In this document: positions 25,619 to 39,120 of the stretch, piece after piece
How the letters are laid out: each line of letters begins with the position of its first letter
How positions within the stretch are numbered: position 1 is the stretch's first letter
From: Atrichornis clamosus
Lineage: Eukaryota > Chordata > Aves > Passeriformes > Menuridae
Length of the DNA: 64,000 bases
Assembly (NCBI GenBank): GCA_013400975.1
Contig: WBMZ01009473.1
Location: 217,664 to 281,663 of the forward strand
Reading direction: 5' to 3'
Notes under the pieces: generated by a model
The model's database searches: none
Told to the model about the DNA's origin: nothing
The model's input: the letters and a program-made list of their open reading frames with translations, nothing else
Program-made: the position numbers and the translations under genes

Positions 25619-28125
25619 AATACCCAAAGAAATATTTTTCATTCCTTGCAGAAGGCAAAAGCCAAACCAAAACAAAGCCAGAAACCACGAACAAACTGAG
25701 CCAACCAAACCATTTAATGCAAATTTTAAACAGAATGAGTCTGTAAGACCTCAATTTAGGAAACATCCTAGTGTGGTCTTACAACTTAAATGCTTCTCTA
25801 ACTGGGGATCCTTCTTAAAATGAGATTAAAATATGCAGGTGTCATGGTGATTTTGAAATCTACACACATCTATCAAGAGCAGTCTGGAGGTTCTCCATAT
25901 AGTTTTCTTGTCAGCAGTATTTTTCCAATCATTTCCCTTAGAGCAGAGCCACTGAAAGTAATTCCATTCTTTATGTAGTTTTGCTCCAGTGCATTCCAGG
26001 ACAGGGAACACTGGTACTCTTGTCTCTTGACGCATTAATCCAGACAGCTGCCATAAAGCAGCAGAGGGGCTGACCATCCCAATTCTGTTAAATCAAAAGA
26101 GCTTCCTAGCCAGTAGAAAACCTCTTATCAACTTCACTGGGCACTAAAGAGTTAAGCACCCTTTGAAACTCAGGCCAGGTGCTCACAGCAAAATCTAGCA
26201 CTCATCCCAGAACATCACATTAGCAGAACTGACTTTCCAATATTCTAATGGAACATTGTACCATATTATGAACAAAACTTACATTAAAAATTATGTTTCA
26301 GGCAGGTGATTACTCCCCTGAAGACATATCATAATGGAAGCCAAAAATATTTTACGAGGTGAGCTTTAAAAATGTTTCTATTGAGAATAGCAAGGCATAC
26401 TGTGAGTTGAGCAACTAGATTTCTCAACCTGGAGAAGGGTGTCTGAAACAAACCTGTCATCCAAAAGCATGTCAGCAACATGTCACAGAGGAAAATCAAT
26501 GTGAGAAAAACAAAGTAGAATTAGTTTCAATTATGTGTCGCTTCCTTTGTTTAGTGCACAGGGAAAGAAATTCAACCCCCCCTAAATAAATAGGCCCTGT
26601 GTAACAAGATCCCTCTGGTAGACTGGAGAACATTTCTATTATTAAATTTCCATTTCTGTAAAGTGCAAAATTTTTCCAAGAGGCTGAATGACTATCCTTT
26701 TCTAATCCTTTCTGAAAGTCTTTGTCTTAACTTATCCGGTATGGTCTGTGTTGCTGCTAGGCCTCCCCTCTGTTACCCACACGAGGAGGTCACTTATGTG
26801 GCTCAATGGTCAAGTTTCCAACCTCTCTACAAACATCCAGAGGTGGCCTCTTTCTTTTTTTTCCAGTGGGAGCAGAAGCAGAACAGTGCTGAGTAGGATT
26901 GAAAATAATAACTGTAAAGCATAGGTTCAGCTTTGGAAAGTGACTGCAAAGATATAGGGGATTCATATACCTCACAGTGGTCCCTTATCTGACATGATCA
27001 GCACAGCTTTTATAAGTTAAAATCTAAAAAAATTCAAACAACTATCCTGAAACCACATCTGGACTCCAAAGTTCATGTTGTATTTCCTCCTTGAGACCCT
27101 TACCCTGGGTAACAACTTGGTGAGGTCTCCATCCTGTCTTTTACCAGAAAGTAGAGTTATTTTAGGACATGAGAAGTAAACCCATACAAGCATATATTTA
27201 GCACTGAGATTAGCCCACACATATAATTGTTTCACCAAAAAAGCAAGACATTTCACAGAGTGAAGGGGTGTTCTGAACAGGAAGCCTGGAGGAAAACCTC
27301 TTGTTTTCATAAGGATGTTGGTATAACTTGTGATAACAGAGAAAAATTTTTTGAACAAGAAGCTACTCTTTTAACAGTCACTTTTCAAAGCTAACTGCAC
27401 ACTGGGAGAAATCATCTTCTTTAAAGAAAGTCAACCCAAGTCTGAGTTTTACTATAGATATATTTCGTGGCCTGAAGAGGGCTTGAGACTGAGTGGAAGC
27501 AGAGAAATAGAGGCTTTTGCAGACTCCCTCTTCAGTGGTGATCTGCAGTCTTAGGAAGGAGTGTGTTGTCTGCTGGGTTAGAACACAGACACCTGATATT
27601 CAACGTGGTCAGAATATTTTTCATTAGGTCCTAATTTGGTCAAGAATCTAAACATTCATTTAATGGATGCACATATGTGCACCTGGGTATCACCTAATAA
27701 AATGTAAAACAGAAAAATATTTCAACAAATGATAACAGGTTATCAATTCACATGAGTTTGTACTTATAGCAGTTTGCAGCTGACCTAACCTTCATTTTAT
27801 TTTGAAAGAAGCTAGATTTACAACATTAAAATATTTCATACTTCACAATGTTCAGGCTACCTAGGTGCGCTTTTTCTGCAAACAAGGTTGCTCTTCTTAT
27901 CATTTTCAAATTTGAATAATTTTCCCTACTCTTTATTTCCCCTTCCCTTTATTTTACAGTTTTGCCCAAAGATTGAGCTGAGTCTTTTCCTCTTTTATCT
28001 CTTTAACACTTTCTTTCATGTATTTCTGGGTCCATTTCTCTCCTTGCCACCTACATTTGCTGACAGTTCTTTTGGCACAGTGAATTTCCAGTTTGGGTTT
28101 TATGCATATATTTTTATGCATGGAT

Positions 28126-28157
28126 ATGTGCTTGTGTATGTGTGTATGTGTTTGTGC
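28126..28157. repeat. Imperfect TG-rich low-complexity tract
   Basis: An interrupted (TG)n/(TATG)n stretch in the intron, partly read as a Cys/Val-rich ORF that is not a gene. Confidence 0.8.
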
Positions 28158-30985
28158 TTATTTTGACTACCTTTGCATACTGTTCTCAATAGAAACACTT
28201 TTTGAAGCTCAGCTTCCTACCTCCTGTGGATTTTTTTTTAAGATTGGATTGGACTGTACTGGGAGGTGGTCATTTTTTCAGTGCAAAATAAATGTGTTCG
28301 AGAACTAGAGTTTGTAGGTTACTTTCTTCTGAAATCCAACAGATGAAAATTTGACGGGAAAAGGTAAAAGAAGTTGCAAACAGAGAAGCAGATTGTGATA
28401 AAGTCTTTCGAACACCCTCTACCACTATCTATAGCATGGAAGTTTTGCCACAGAAAAACAATTATATTAATGGTAATTAACCGTCATGCGTATCAAGAGA
28501 AAAAGTGACAACAGAAGCTGAGGAGCAAACCCAGTGATGCATTGTCACCATCATAAGTCTGCTATCCAAGACACAATTGCCGCTGGTTTTATTCACGGTC
28601 TCAAAGTTATGGAGAGGGAACCTTCAGGGTCTCCCTTGAGCTGTCCACACAGGTCACCACTGCAGAACAGCCAGGGGTGCAGGGACACCTGGGCTAGAAA
28701 AGCCCTGAACCAACTTTTTTCCTGCCATTTTCTTTCAGGATGTTATGCAGGTGTTTTTGAACCCATGCAAACTTTTAGGACGTTGCAGGTGCTAACTGTT
28801 TAAATCAGTTTTTACACCACCTCCACTTGAACCACAAGCTGCCTGGGTGCAAAGCAAGTTTAACCTGTTCTATTTTGCTTTACTATATAAAACATGTAGA
28901 CCATGACAGAGAAGATACTGGGGCACTACTGAGTTCAGCTGGAAGGCACTATTTTATTTTTCTAAATCCTTTCTTCCTGCACCGTGGCATGCATCCTTAC
29001 CAGCAAAACAAAAGTTTGTGCTGAGTACCTGCAGGCAAAGCCATTTTAACCCTCCTTGTCTCCACTGTTTTGTCAAGATCATCTCTACTTTGTGTCACAA
29101 AAATATGGGTACAGAGTACCCTGAGATTTGTCTCTGTTGTCTTGACAGCTAAATGGCTGTGAAAATCCCAAGTACACCTAGAGCTGCACAAATAAATGTC
29201 TATAGAGAGACTTAGTGGTAAATGCTGTGAGGAGCATGGACAATGCAGAGATTTGTAAACTTCAGTCAATCCTCTAAGTGCCCTGGACACGAACACAGTG
29301 GCACAATGAGAATTGGTGAGTAATGACCAAGTCTCACAGTACAAGTCTCACAGATTTTCAGCCCATTTGGGTCACCACCTTAGCAAACCCTGTTTACCAC
29401 AGAACCTCCTTACAGGGAGGAAGTCTCTGCTGAGCAGTTCTGTAAAATGTAGGCAACATTGAGGCTTCCTCCAGGCTCGCAATGCATGTTGGAAATGGCT
29501 GCCCTGAGTGTGAGCTGACCCTTGGTACCCTGAGGAGTTTCACCCATGGGGATGTCATTATTTATATCCACAGAGCAGATGTCCTTGGCACAAACATCCC
29601 CTCTCAGGTCCGTGCAGCAGATGTTACTGCATTGCTGGGAGCCCCAGCCAGAGCTCTGCATCCCTTTAGAGGGGCACTGCAAGCCACTGGCCTGCCCTGA
29701 ATGGAGAATTCTGATCATTTAACTGGAAAGAAAATCTCCATGGCAACAGAAGCCAGGAGAAGCATCACGTTTCCAGCAAGGGGTGGGCTGGACCCTTTGA
29801 TTCGAAGCCTGTTTGGAAATGGCATGTTTGGAAAACAGATCATTTCAGTTTCAACAGCCACCCCTAACCGAATGATAAACCAAAAAATCTTCTTTAATCA
29901 CAGTCCTTTCCCGATAACCACAGAAACTACACCCAGATCCAGACTTCCCAGAGGAAGTGTGTTCTTCTATATATGTGTGTATTACCTCTGAGTTCATTCT
30001 TACAGTGAACACACTTGCACATTACCTAAAATCACTTCACTGCTGAAAATATTTTGACCTATTGATCAATACAAACATGCAGATTTATTCAGACAAACTT
30101 TTCACACCTGAGCTTCTAACGTTTGCTTTACACTTGTTATACATCATGCTGGGATGATAGGTACTAACAAACAAGGAGCTATCATCCTTAGGTTCTGTGA
30201 AGAGAAAGGCACAGCTACTACCAAAATACCAATGTTTTTCCCACAGGCTCTGCAGCTTGTTCATTACAATACCGAGGTTACCATCTAAGTAACCTAAAGA
30301 TGTGCAGGCTGACACTTTTCTTTGGTGTATCGCTCTGGAATAAGCAGGAAAGCCTCATTTTGTGAGTTCATTCAATCCCTAAGTGCTGATAAAAATAAAC
30401 ACCCATCTTTTCCCAGCTAAGCTGTCTAAATATATTTCCTGAAAAAAAGAGGATATGTTTAGCTCTTGAGAACAGGCAACTCCTTGAACTTTTGTTGAAA
30501 GAAGGAATATTCACTTCTGAGTCACATGTTGATGCCCACATGTTGCTACAGTCATTAGGATTCTGCTGCAATTGTTTTTATTAAGAGAGCTCCATAAATC
30601 TTTTTATTTTTTCTTTTGTACTGCCTAGGCCTACGGCTCAAGCTTCCTCTCTAACACACTATCCTGAGCCTGATGTAAAGCTGTAATTACCTTGTGCAAG
30701 CTCCTAGGCTGTACTGAGTGTCTGCACACAAATGCAGAATGGCCAACATATCTTCACTTCCTGGTGGAATTTTCTGCTAAATATAGTGAGCAAACATGAC
30801 AAAGAAGTTTGCTTAGGAAGCAGGTGGTAATTGCATTTCAAAGGCAACCACTGACTGGTAACAGGAGTGATAAGCAAATAGATTTCAAGTAGTGCAAGCC
30901 AGGGTTTTGTACTGATGTGAAAATACAGGTAAAAAACAAGATGAAAAACGATGCATTCAGTTACATGATATCATCTTTGTTTTAG

Positions 30986-31052
30986 GATACAAAACAATTA
31001 CCTAGCCTTACAAAGAATTAATCAGGATCTGGAGGATAAACTTTACAGAATG
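30986..31052 (+). CDS. BEGAIN: Internal coding exon of the BEGAIN-like gene (second exon seen)
   Basis: The exon is 67 nt, between acceptor TTTGTTTTAG and a consensus donor GTAAGT. Its first base completes the Arg codon left open by the exon ending at 24719. It then encodes 22 residues, IQNNYLALQRINQDLEDKLY followed by RM, and ends in phase 0. The peptide continues the coiled coil and fits the RIQxNYxALQRINQxLEDKLYRM segment I know from BEGAIN. The conservative changes (Asn, Leu and Asp where I recall Ser, Met and Glu) look like those of a gene under purifying selection, not a pseudogene. The next exon should resume with the rest of the coiled coil, but I could not find it before 64000. The exon is too short to appear as a long open frame; it was found by reading protein motif and splice phase together. 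Confidence 0.9.
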
Positions 31053-31225
31053 GTAAGTTATCATAAGTTATTTTTTTTAATATATATTAAGTGTAGTTTT
31101 ATGGTTCTTAAATCATTGGAAAAACGTATATGTTGCTATCACAAAAAATCCCTCAAACTCTAAAAGCAATTATGCTTAAAAAAGATATGATGTAGAGCTC
31201 ATGCTGTGTACAATGACATAGCTCC

Positions 31226-31241
31226 CTCAATTTAAATTGAG
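31226..31241. repeat. Perfect 16-bp palindrome downstream of the second exon
   Basis: CTCAATTTAAATTGAG is its own reverse complement. It starts 174 bp past the end of the exon at 31052. Its function is unknown. Confidence 0.95.
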
Positions 31242-32906
31242 ATTGTCCTGAATGATGATCTGGCTGAGTAAATTGTACCTTTAAAATAATTCTGGTTAAT
31301 TTAGTTAATAACTTCATGGGTTTTAAATATTTATGTTTTAATTAAGTATCAAATTTAAATAAGGTAATCCAAGGTTTCCTCATGCTTCCTAGATAGTTCC
31401 ACTCAGCTTTTATTAAGTGATTTAATAGAGATGGTCTGACTTTTAAATTCTGTCATAACTCTCAATCTCAGTATATTAATTTCCAATCTGCATGTGTCTG
31501 CAACCACAATGTCAATGTCACTGTCACAGGCCAATTAATAACTGAGTGAGGAAAACACTGCACCATTTATGGGCTCCACATTGCAAGACACAGCACCACT
31601 GATTTAAAATTGCTTGAAGATGTTAAAAAGAAATGTCAATGCCTTTGGTCCCCTGCCTCACTGCTAATGCTGCTGGGACATTGTGCTCACTGTTAGGAGC
31701 AAAATTACAGAGGAATATGAGGATAATGCTTAAAGAGGAAAGAATGGCAGTTTTGAACTTCCAAAGATCTCAGGTAACAATTGCATGAATGAGCAGCAAG
31801 GGATAGAGGGAACAGTTTATTGTGGGTTTTGAGTAAATAGGGACTATAGCAACACACAGGACAGGCACCAGCCTTTACCAAGGAACAGGAAACTAATATT
31901 TGTAAATGTAATTGTTCTTATCTCAGAATCCTCTTTAAATAGCTAACAATGAGTAGGGGACAGATGCTTTTGCAACTGGCTAACAACAGGGCAAAATTAC
32001 AGCTGGGTTGTAGCTGATACTTGTTCATAAATATATGTGTAAACACAGTAAAAGCATAAATAACATTTGATCTCGGATTATTGCTTTTTTTCCTCCTCTT
32101 CCTTTGTTGCATTTTCCTTTTACCCAAATCACTTCGGGATTCTGTCTTCATCTGCAGCCCAACACTTATTACCTATGCGCTAAAAAAGATAAATAAAGTA
32201 GAGTCATTCAGGCTGGTAAATGGAATTAAAATATTAGAAACACAGAAAGAAGGGCTCCAGAAAATCCGTGTGTTTTTATCAGGTATTGCAGATCAAAGCA
32301 AAGAATTTTTAAACTGCTGTTTCAGCATCTGGTTAAATCCTTGAGAAATTATTTCAGAGCACAGCACAGAAAGAACAAAAACTGGTCCCGTGGAGCACTG
32401 TACCTTTCTTTATCCCACTAATATGACAGTCATTGAAGAGAGCTTTAGAGGCTTGAAGAAGATCAATCAGGCTCTGTACGCCACTTAACTCCAGACTGCT
32501 TTGCTTTCTGAAATATTGAAACTGAAGACACAAAACAAAACAAATGTCAAATGGAAACTCTATTAAAAGGAAAAAGATGAGGGAAAAGAGCACCATATCT
32601 GATTTAGAGAAGTCAAACATTTTGATTTTCAGGGCACTCCAAAAGCCCTCAATACTTCAGAGACAGTTGAATTAAATAACAGCTGGTCTTGTTAATCAAC
32701 AGTTTGTGGTGGACTGGGCTCTTGGATACCTTTCTTTCCCTTTCCTGCTTAAGAGGAACAGGTGTGCGTAACATTTTTTTTTTTCTGTGTGTGTAGTTTG
32801 TCATTCTAAGATCAAACACCTTTGATTTCTCTACCTTTACAGAAATCCAAATATATAAACCATGTGTTCACTTTCTCCCTCTCTCCCCTACCACATCCCC
32901 CTGTAT

Positions 32907-32941
32907 GCACACATGTGTATGTATACACGCACACCCACACA
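32907..32941. repeat. Imperfect (CA)n/(TG)n low-complexity tract
   Basis: Alternating CA and TG dinucleotides (CACACATGTGTATGTATACA and onward) form a short degenerate microsatellite. Confidence 0.8.
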
Positions 32942-35900
32942 TTTTGGTTATTTAATACGTTCAAATTCATCAGGTAGGGAAAGGAAGAGTCCCAGGCAGT
33001 GTTCCCTTGCTTCCCTGTCTGCAGATAACATGGAATACTCCTGGAAGACCAGTTACTCCCTGCCCTAATAAGTGACCCACAATTCCCTCCCAGTGATTGG
33101 TCCCCACTCATCACAACTTATCTAGGACTCCACCGTGACCTCCCTCTTCTAACATTTTTGGGTATCCTGAATGCTAAAGCCTTTCATGCTTGCTATTGGT
33201 ATAAGGGATGTAAAAGAATAATCATTAATTCATCAGCAGTCACAGAAAAGAAGCTGATGTAGCAGTTACTTTTCTTCTAGGCTCTTCTTCCTTTTGGGTG
33301 CTAATCTATGAAATATTTAAAAATATTTGAAAGCACACTTCTGATCACAGCAAACGGGTATCCAATTGAAATCTCTGTCACATCAGAACTTGAAGTAAAA
33401 ATATAAAATATAAGCCATGGTGTCTGATTTGGCTAAGAGGTAAAAAAAGCAATCCTGAAATCGGGCTTGCAGTATTAAACTGGGCAAGACTAAACACATG
33501 GAACAGTAATGGAATGTGGCACAGAGTCAAAATTTTACTGTAATTCCTCATAAAACCCCTGTTCTTACCACAGTAAGTGTCTTCAACTGGAGAAGATTTC
33601 TCTGGTCTTGTAAGCACTGGTTAAGAAGTGGAATATACAGGCTGTCTTCTTAAATTAATCTTTATAGCTCTTTTCTCCATTAAGATGTGGGAAAAGACCA
33701 AGTGAGGTCCTCATATTTTACACTGAGATTCCATCACAAGACTGTCCAATTCCAGAACTTTTTATAACATTTTGTTCCAGTTGTCATCAGTAATCTTCAC
33801 TTTCCTTTACACTTGTTTGAGTTTTCGAAGCACGCTCTGCCATGGTCTTGCTGCTCACAAACAGCAATTACAAGTAGATTATGCAGTCATCCCAAACACA
33901 TGCTAAGAAATCCTTTATGTGATCTCAATCCAGCTGTATCCTCAATATGATCCTCACTGGAATTAAGCAACATATTTTAAAAAGCTTCTGAAGTTTTAAG
34001 ACTTTTGGTTGCAGTTAGCTCTGTAGTTTTACCTTTAATGCCGTAAGCCAGATTTTTAATGGTAACCTCATTTGGGAAGAACTGGTGCCTAATAATAGCT
34101 GCTTAATAAACCCAACTGCTAATGAAAATTGCACCCATTTCTCCTCCCCCATCTGCATTTTGAATGCTCTTGAAAACATGATCACAGAAATCCAGCTGCA
34201 AAGAACTCAGGAGAACTTATTATCCAGAAACACCCTAAAATATGTCTTTTGTAACTGGAAAGTTAGACTGACAGATTTCTGAATGGTGTCGGCTTTGGTT
34301 CCCACCTCTGCAAAGCCAGCACCAGCCCTCTGCACACAGTCCATTATACATTTTATCATCTGTAGAGATGAAAACTCTTACATTTTTACAATAAAAATGT
34401 ACAAAATTTACAACTAAATTTTACCACAGAAGTGTTACAATATTACACATCACAGTCTGATTTTTCATTTAGATTAATGAAGGCTGGTAGTGTGACTCTG
34501 CCATAAAATTGGAAGAAATTGTATAAAGCAGCAGTAAAGAGGGGTTTGTGTTAAAGATGATCATGTCTGAAATTTTGAACTTTCTGAGCACTGCACTGAT
34601 TTTTATCCTGTTTATGCCTCTGCCTGTGAGCTGGAGGAGGACTAAGAGGTGCAGCAAATACTGTATGTTCTATATTATTAAAAGTTATTTATCCAGCTCT
34701 TGAATATCTGGAGTTTTCCAGTCTGCTGGCTATAATACATACTTAAGCATCTCTAGTTGGGGAAATCCAAATATGAATTAAATATGAGCTGGGCAATTTT
34801 AAGTGGTGCTCTGAGTCCTTGTGTCAGGGAAATATTATTTTTAAAGACGCAGATTGTTTGCTATCCAGGCCAGGAAGGTAAAGGATATGGAAAGTGGTGA
34901 GGAATTTGATGTACAATTTCAGTCAGGCATTAAAAACATCTAAGTACCAGCAGTCTGTCTTTGGAATTTGAACCAGTGACTAGATTTCACCAGTCTCCTA
35001 TGACAGCTACCAGTCACAACACATACATGGTTTAAATCATAAGTTAAAAATGAAAACAATGGAGAGAAATCCTGTTTCTCACACAAACCTAAGGAAAACA
35101 GAAGCCCATCATCCTTAGGTTCTTACATGGAATGTGATGACTTTGCTAGTGACTTTGAACAGTGATTTAAAGCCCATCTTTTTCATTTTCTTTCCTTTAT
35201 GAAGAAGAAGTTTCTCCCCCTCCCCCATGTCCCATGAAAATCAAATAGGGATGACCTAAATATACTTTAAAGGATTTGCATCCCAAAGACAAGAAAGTTT
35301 AGAGTCAGCTCAACCTGACAGGCTCATTTACTCACATTCAGTGAAAACAGCTGTGAATTTCAAGAGAAATTTATACTGGTTGGTTAGTTAAGGCAGAAGC
35401 CAGAGAAGGTTTGTGCTTTGTGGACTAAACAACTGTGAAATAACATTTCTAAGGAAGGAAATGACCATAAATGCCACAGAAACAAGTAATTTATAAAAAT
35501 AGGAGTTAAAAAATGCATTTCTTGGAGGACTTCATGCTACATGGTTTTATGCTTACAAGCACTTTGTGCTAAAGTTGTCCATTGCTCACTAACTCTTTTC
35601 ACACTCATTTTCCAGATTAAAAATATTGCAAAATAAGCAATAGGACCTACACACATTAACACCTGTAACAACTGCACAAGTTCAGCCTGAGGAGGTTCAT
35701 TAGTTTTGCAGTCAAATAAATGAATTCTCCTGGATAATTTGGGAACATGAGCACAAGCACACAGGCTTTCAGACATCCTCAGTCCTTTCATTCTTTCTGA
35801 ACAGAGATTTCCCATTGTCACCCCAATGTTATATGGTTGGTTGCCCAATGCTCTTCCCAAGAGACACGTAAGGCAGCCCAGCCACTTCCTAATTGCTCCA

Positions 35901-36480
35901 CATGAACGTGACATCACGAGAGACTGTTCTGGAAACTACTTTCAATTTTTTCCAAAGGCATGTGATTCTACTTTTGCTCTGTCTCTCCCTCTTAGTAGGA
36001 CATCTTCCACAACTATGAGCAACCTAAGGAAGCTATAAAGTGATAACAGACACTTCTCACTTCCAACACTGTTGCATGATGACAAAACTCCTTCTTAACG
36101 TGTCTTATCTCTTGGCCATTGATATGCATTTCTGTTACCTGAGGTTTTCAATCATTTTTTTCATTCTGATCTCCATGGATTTGTCTCTGTCTCCCAGGAC
36201 AACCCCTTGGGATCCCATATTGACCAGCTGGGAATAGAAAACACTTTTCCTTTCAAAATAGCTGAAAAAAGCAGGAATATGTATGGGATGAGGGTGTTTT
36301 TGACCTGTGTTTTTCTTGTTAGTGTGTTTGTGATTATCTGCCAAATCACCACAGTAACAGGGAAAGCAAGAAGGAGAATAAGCCTGAAAAGGTGTTCTGT
36401 AGCAGGCATTTCACATCTCAAAGTCCTTCCCAAAAGCTGGTGTCACCCGTGAATGTGAAAAACAAAGCACAGAAGGGTGA

Positions 36481-36562
36481 CATATCCTGGCCAAGGTCAT
36501 CAAGAAGCAAGGAGCAAATTTCTGAATAACTTCTAGGTATTCTCCTAAATCCACTGCCTACA
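36481..36562 (-). repeat. Possible MIR-like SINE remnant
   Basis: The segment with TGGCCAAGGTCATCAAGAAG, then AGCAAATTTCTGAATAACTT and TCCTAAATCCACTGCC, has the layout of the reverse complement of a MIR core (GCCCAAGGTCACACAG..., then GATTCGAACCCAGG...). The match is weak and could be chance. Confidence 0.3.
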
Positions 36563-39093
36563 AGAAATATCAAAGGACAGTTTAGCTTTTCTTTTCAATT
36601 TATAGACAGCGTGCTTGGAGTATTTAGTCTAGGTAGATCATCTGTTTCTTAATCTATTATTTTTTTTTTCTAAATAAAGAAAAGTGCTTTTTGGAAATAG
36701 TATTGCATCTACATAATTCAAAACTCTTTCATTTAGTCTGTACAGGAAATTATACAGAATTAATTGAGATAAGCCAATATATTCTGTCAAGTGAAAATCA
36801 AGAGAGGGATGGAGAAAGCTGAATTAGTACATTTTCTTGTTCTAGTTGTATGCTTTGTGCTCGCAGAACAGTACTAAAGGTATGAAGGATCATCAAGATC
36901 ATAAGATCTTTTCTTTATTATCACAAGTGGCATATACCTCCAGCAGAATCCTCTTTACTCACTAGAGATGTAATACGTAATCTTGCACTTTTTTATTTTT
37001 CTTTTTTCCTTCAGAAACAAACATTTCTTCTTTCAACCTGTCAGTAACACAGCCTCAGAAGATACTATTACATTGACTTCAGGGAATTATCATCAGTCAA
37101 CACCGTCCCTGTTCCCTCCAGCTATAATTTATTTAGCATTTTATTATCAGGCAGGACTCTACCCTGGCAAGGCATACCACTGATGTGAAATGTGGGAGAT
37201 GATAGGTGCAAGGAAAGACTATAAGCACATTTTGTCAACTTCATCTATACTGCCAGGAGAAAGAGCCCAGGCTGTGAGCTGACTAGCCAGCTTAGAAAGG
37301 CTTTTAATAAGCTGGTAGGAAACACACCTTTTTCAAGCATAATTGCAATGCTGCAGGAGACCAAGGAAGTCGATGGCAAGTAAAATTACCCCTCAGGCCC
37401 CCAACAAGTTGGTCCTTCTGTCAGTGGGGTTAGGTAATGAACTGATTGTGTTCATTTATAAACAGCAGATCCTCAGCACCACTGGTTTCCCAAAGAACGG
37501 GTCTTAAGTCAGCAAAATAAAACAGTTGTAAACTGGGAAAAAACTTCTTGCTACAGAAGACATCTAGTGCCTGGAGCAAAGTCCTGAACACTTGAAAAAG
37601 ATGAGCAGCCAGCTCTCAATTCCTGCTTAGAGGAGCAATCAGCCTGTGCAGTGATATGCTGTTCATCCATATTTTATATCAAAAAGTACATCTAAGCAGA
37701 ACCCAGGCCAGGAGTGGCAGGGCCCTTCCTCAGCCTAGGGCCAGGTTTGTTTGCACTCATTGAAATTAGATGAAGTATCCCTGTTCATAATTTAAATTTG
37801 CTGCTCAGATTTCCATTCAAAAAAAGCTGGAAAAACAGGTGACTGGTGCCTTTACCCTGAACTTATGTTAGACACAGGGCATGCGCTGACCTGAAAACCT
37901 CAGGAATATTCCGAGATGACACTGTGGAAAGAAGAGCTTTAGCAGGAGGTGCAGGTGTGAGCAGTTTGTTTTGTACTGTCCTTTCACACAGTGTATGCCG
38001 TGTAGGTCGGCATTCTGTCAAATCAGGAGCAAACCCCTGCAGCTGTCAGGGCTGAGTTGAAGTGCTGTCTGAAGTGACATACCCTGCTCAGTCAGTGCAG
38101 GTTTGCCCCCATGAAGAAACGTTGAAGACTCACACTAGTACTTTTTGCTAGGAAGAAAAGTAATCATCCTGCGTATCTTCAACAAATCGCTTGCAAAGAA
38201 AAGCTTGCTTTTACTTCACACGCAGCACCTTGACAGCACTTTGCTAAACAGATTCCTTTCTGTGATATGTTATTAATTATACACCAGTGTCAACGTTTGG
38301 GTTTTTTTTTTCCTTTTATTGCTATGGAATTACATTTCAAGCCTGTAACATGGGGTAGTCGAAGAAACAAATCTTTATAAGACCTTTGCTAGTACAAGGT
38401 TGAATATGACATTAAGAGCAAATCATTCTTCAAGGAAAATGCCATAGAGCATGATATCAAAATCCTCAGACTAAACACTATAGCCTTGTGATGTTATCTT
38501 TAACAAAATTATACTGTTGGGAAATCAAGAAGAGAAATCAGATTCTGCTGCAGGTCATATTTAATCAGAAACAAATGTTGTTTACAAAAAAGGATAAATT
38601 CTATAATTTAACTCTGATGGACAAACTAGATCGGGTCAGTAGTTCAGACTTGAGGCAACACCTCATTTGTCAGAGAAAAAGATGCTGCTTATTTCCATAT
38701 CACTGCTTTGTAGAATAGATCTCTGAAAGTGTTATGGGCATAGAAGATGCATTGGTAGCACATCTATTTATTCAATTCTTCTGATCTATCATAAAAAGCA
38801 GAAAATGCCAAGCTTGAAGATCACGCTGTGAATTATATTCCTGTAGTTTTATTCTACCAAAAAGTCCACAGCAATCAGAAAAAGGCATTCAATAAGTAAA
38901 CCTCTATATGCCTGAACTCTCTCCTCTTCCTCTTGCAACTCTTTTAGTAAAGGGGCAAAGTGGATTACAAAAATTTCAGTTGACAGATAAATTCCTTTCC
39001 CAAAAAATACCTTTATTGGTTTGTTTTTCCCTTGGTATGTCTTCTTGAAATCCATTCCCAACTCTAACTGATTCTTTTCCTACTTCATTAAAG

Positions 39094-39120
39094 GCATAAA
39101 GGTTTTTTTATCCTTTATGC
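39094..39120. repeat. Inverted repeat, 9-bp arms with 9-nt T-rich loop
   Basis: GCATAAAGG (39094-39102) and CCTTTATGC (39112-39120) pair exactly around a T-rich loop. It falls inside the minus-strand open tract discussed in the findings. Confidence 0.9.

Larger units (their letters stand above)
24720..30985 (+). other. Intron of the BEGAIN-like gene
   Basis: This 6,266-nt intron has a GT (GTTAGT) donor and an AG (TTTTAG) acceptor and separates the two recognised exons. It is AT-rich and holds only chance-length ORFs. It contains a 14/15-bp tandem duplication at 25590-25618, TG-rich low-complexity sequence at about 28126-28157 and a mildly GC-richer stretch at about 29480-29720. I see no repeat insertion of clear family and no other exon. 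Confidence 0.85.
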
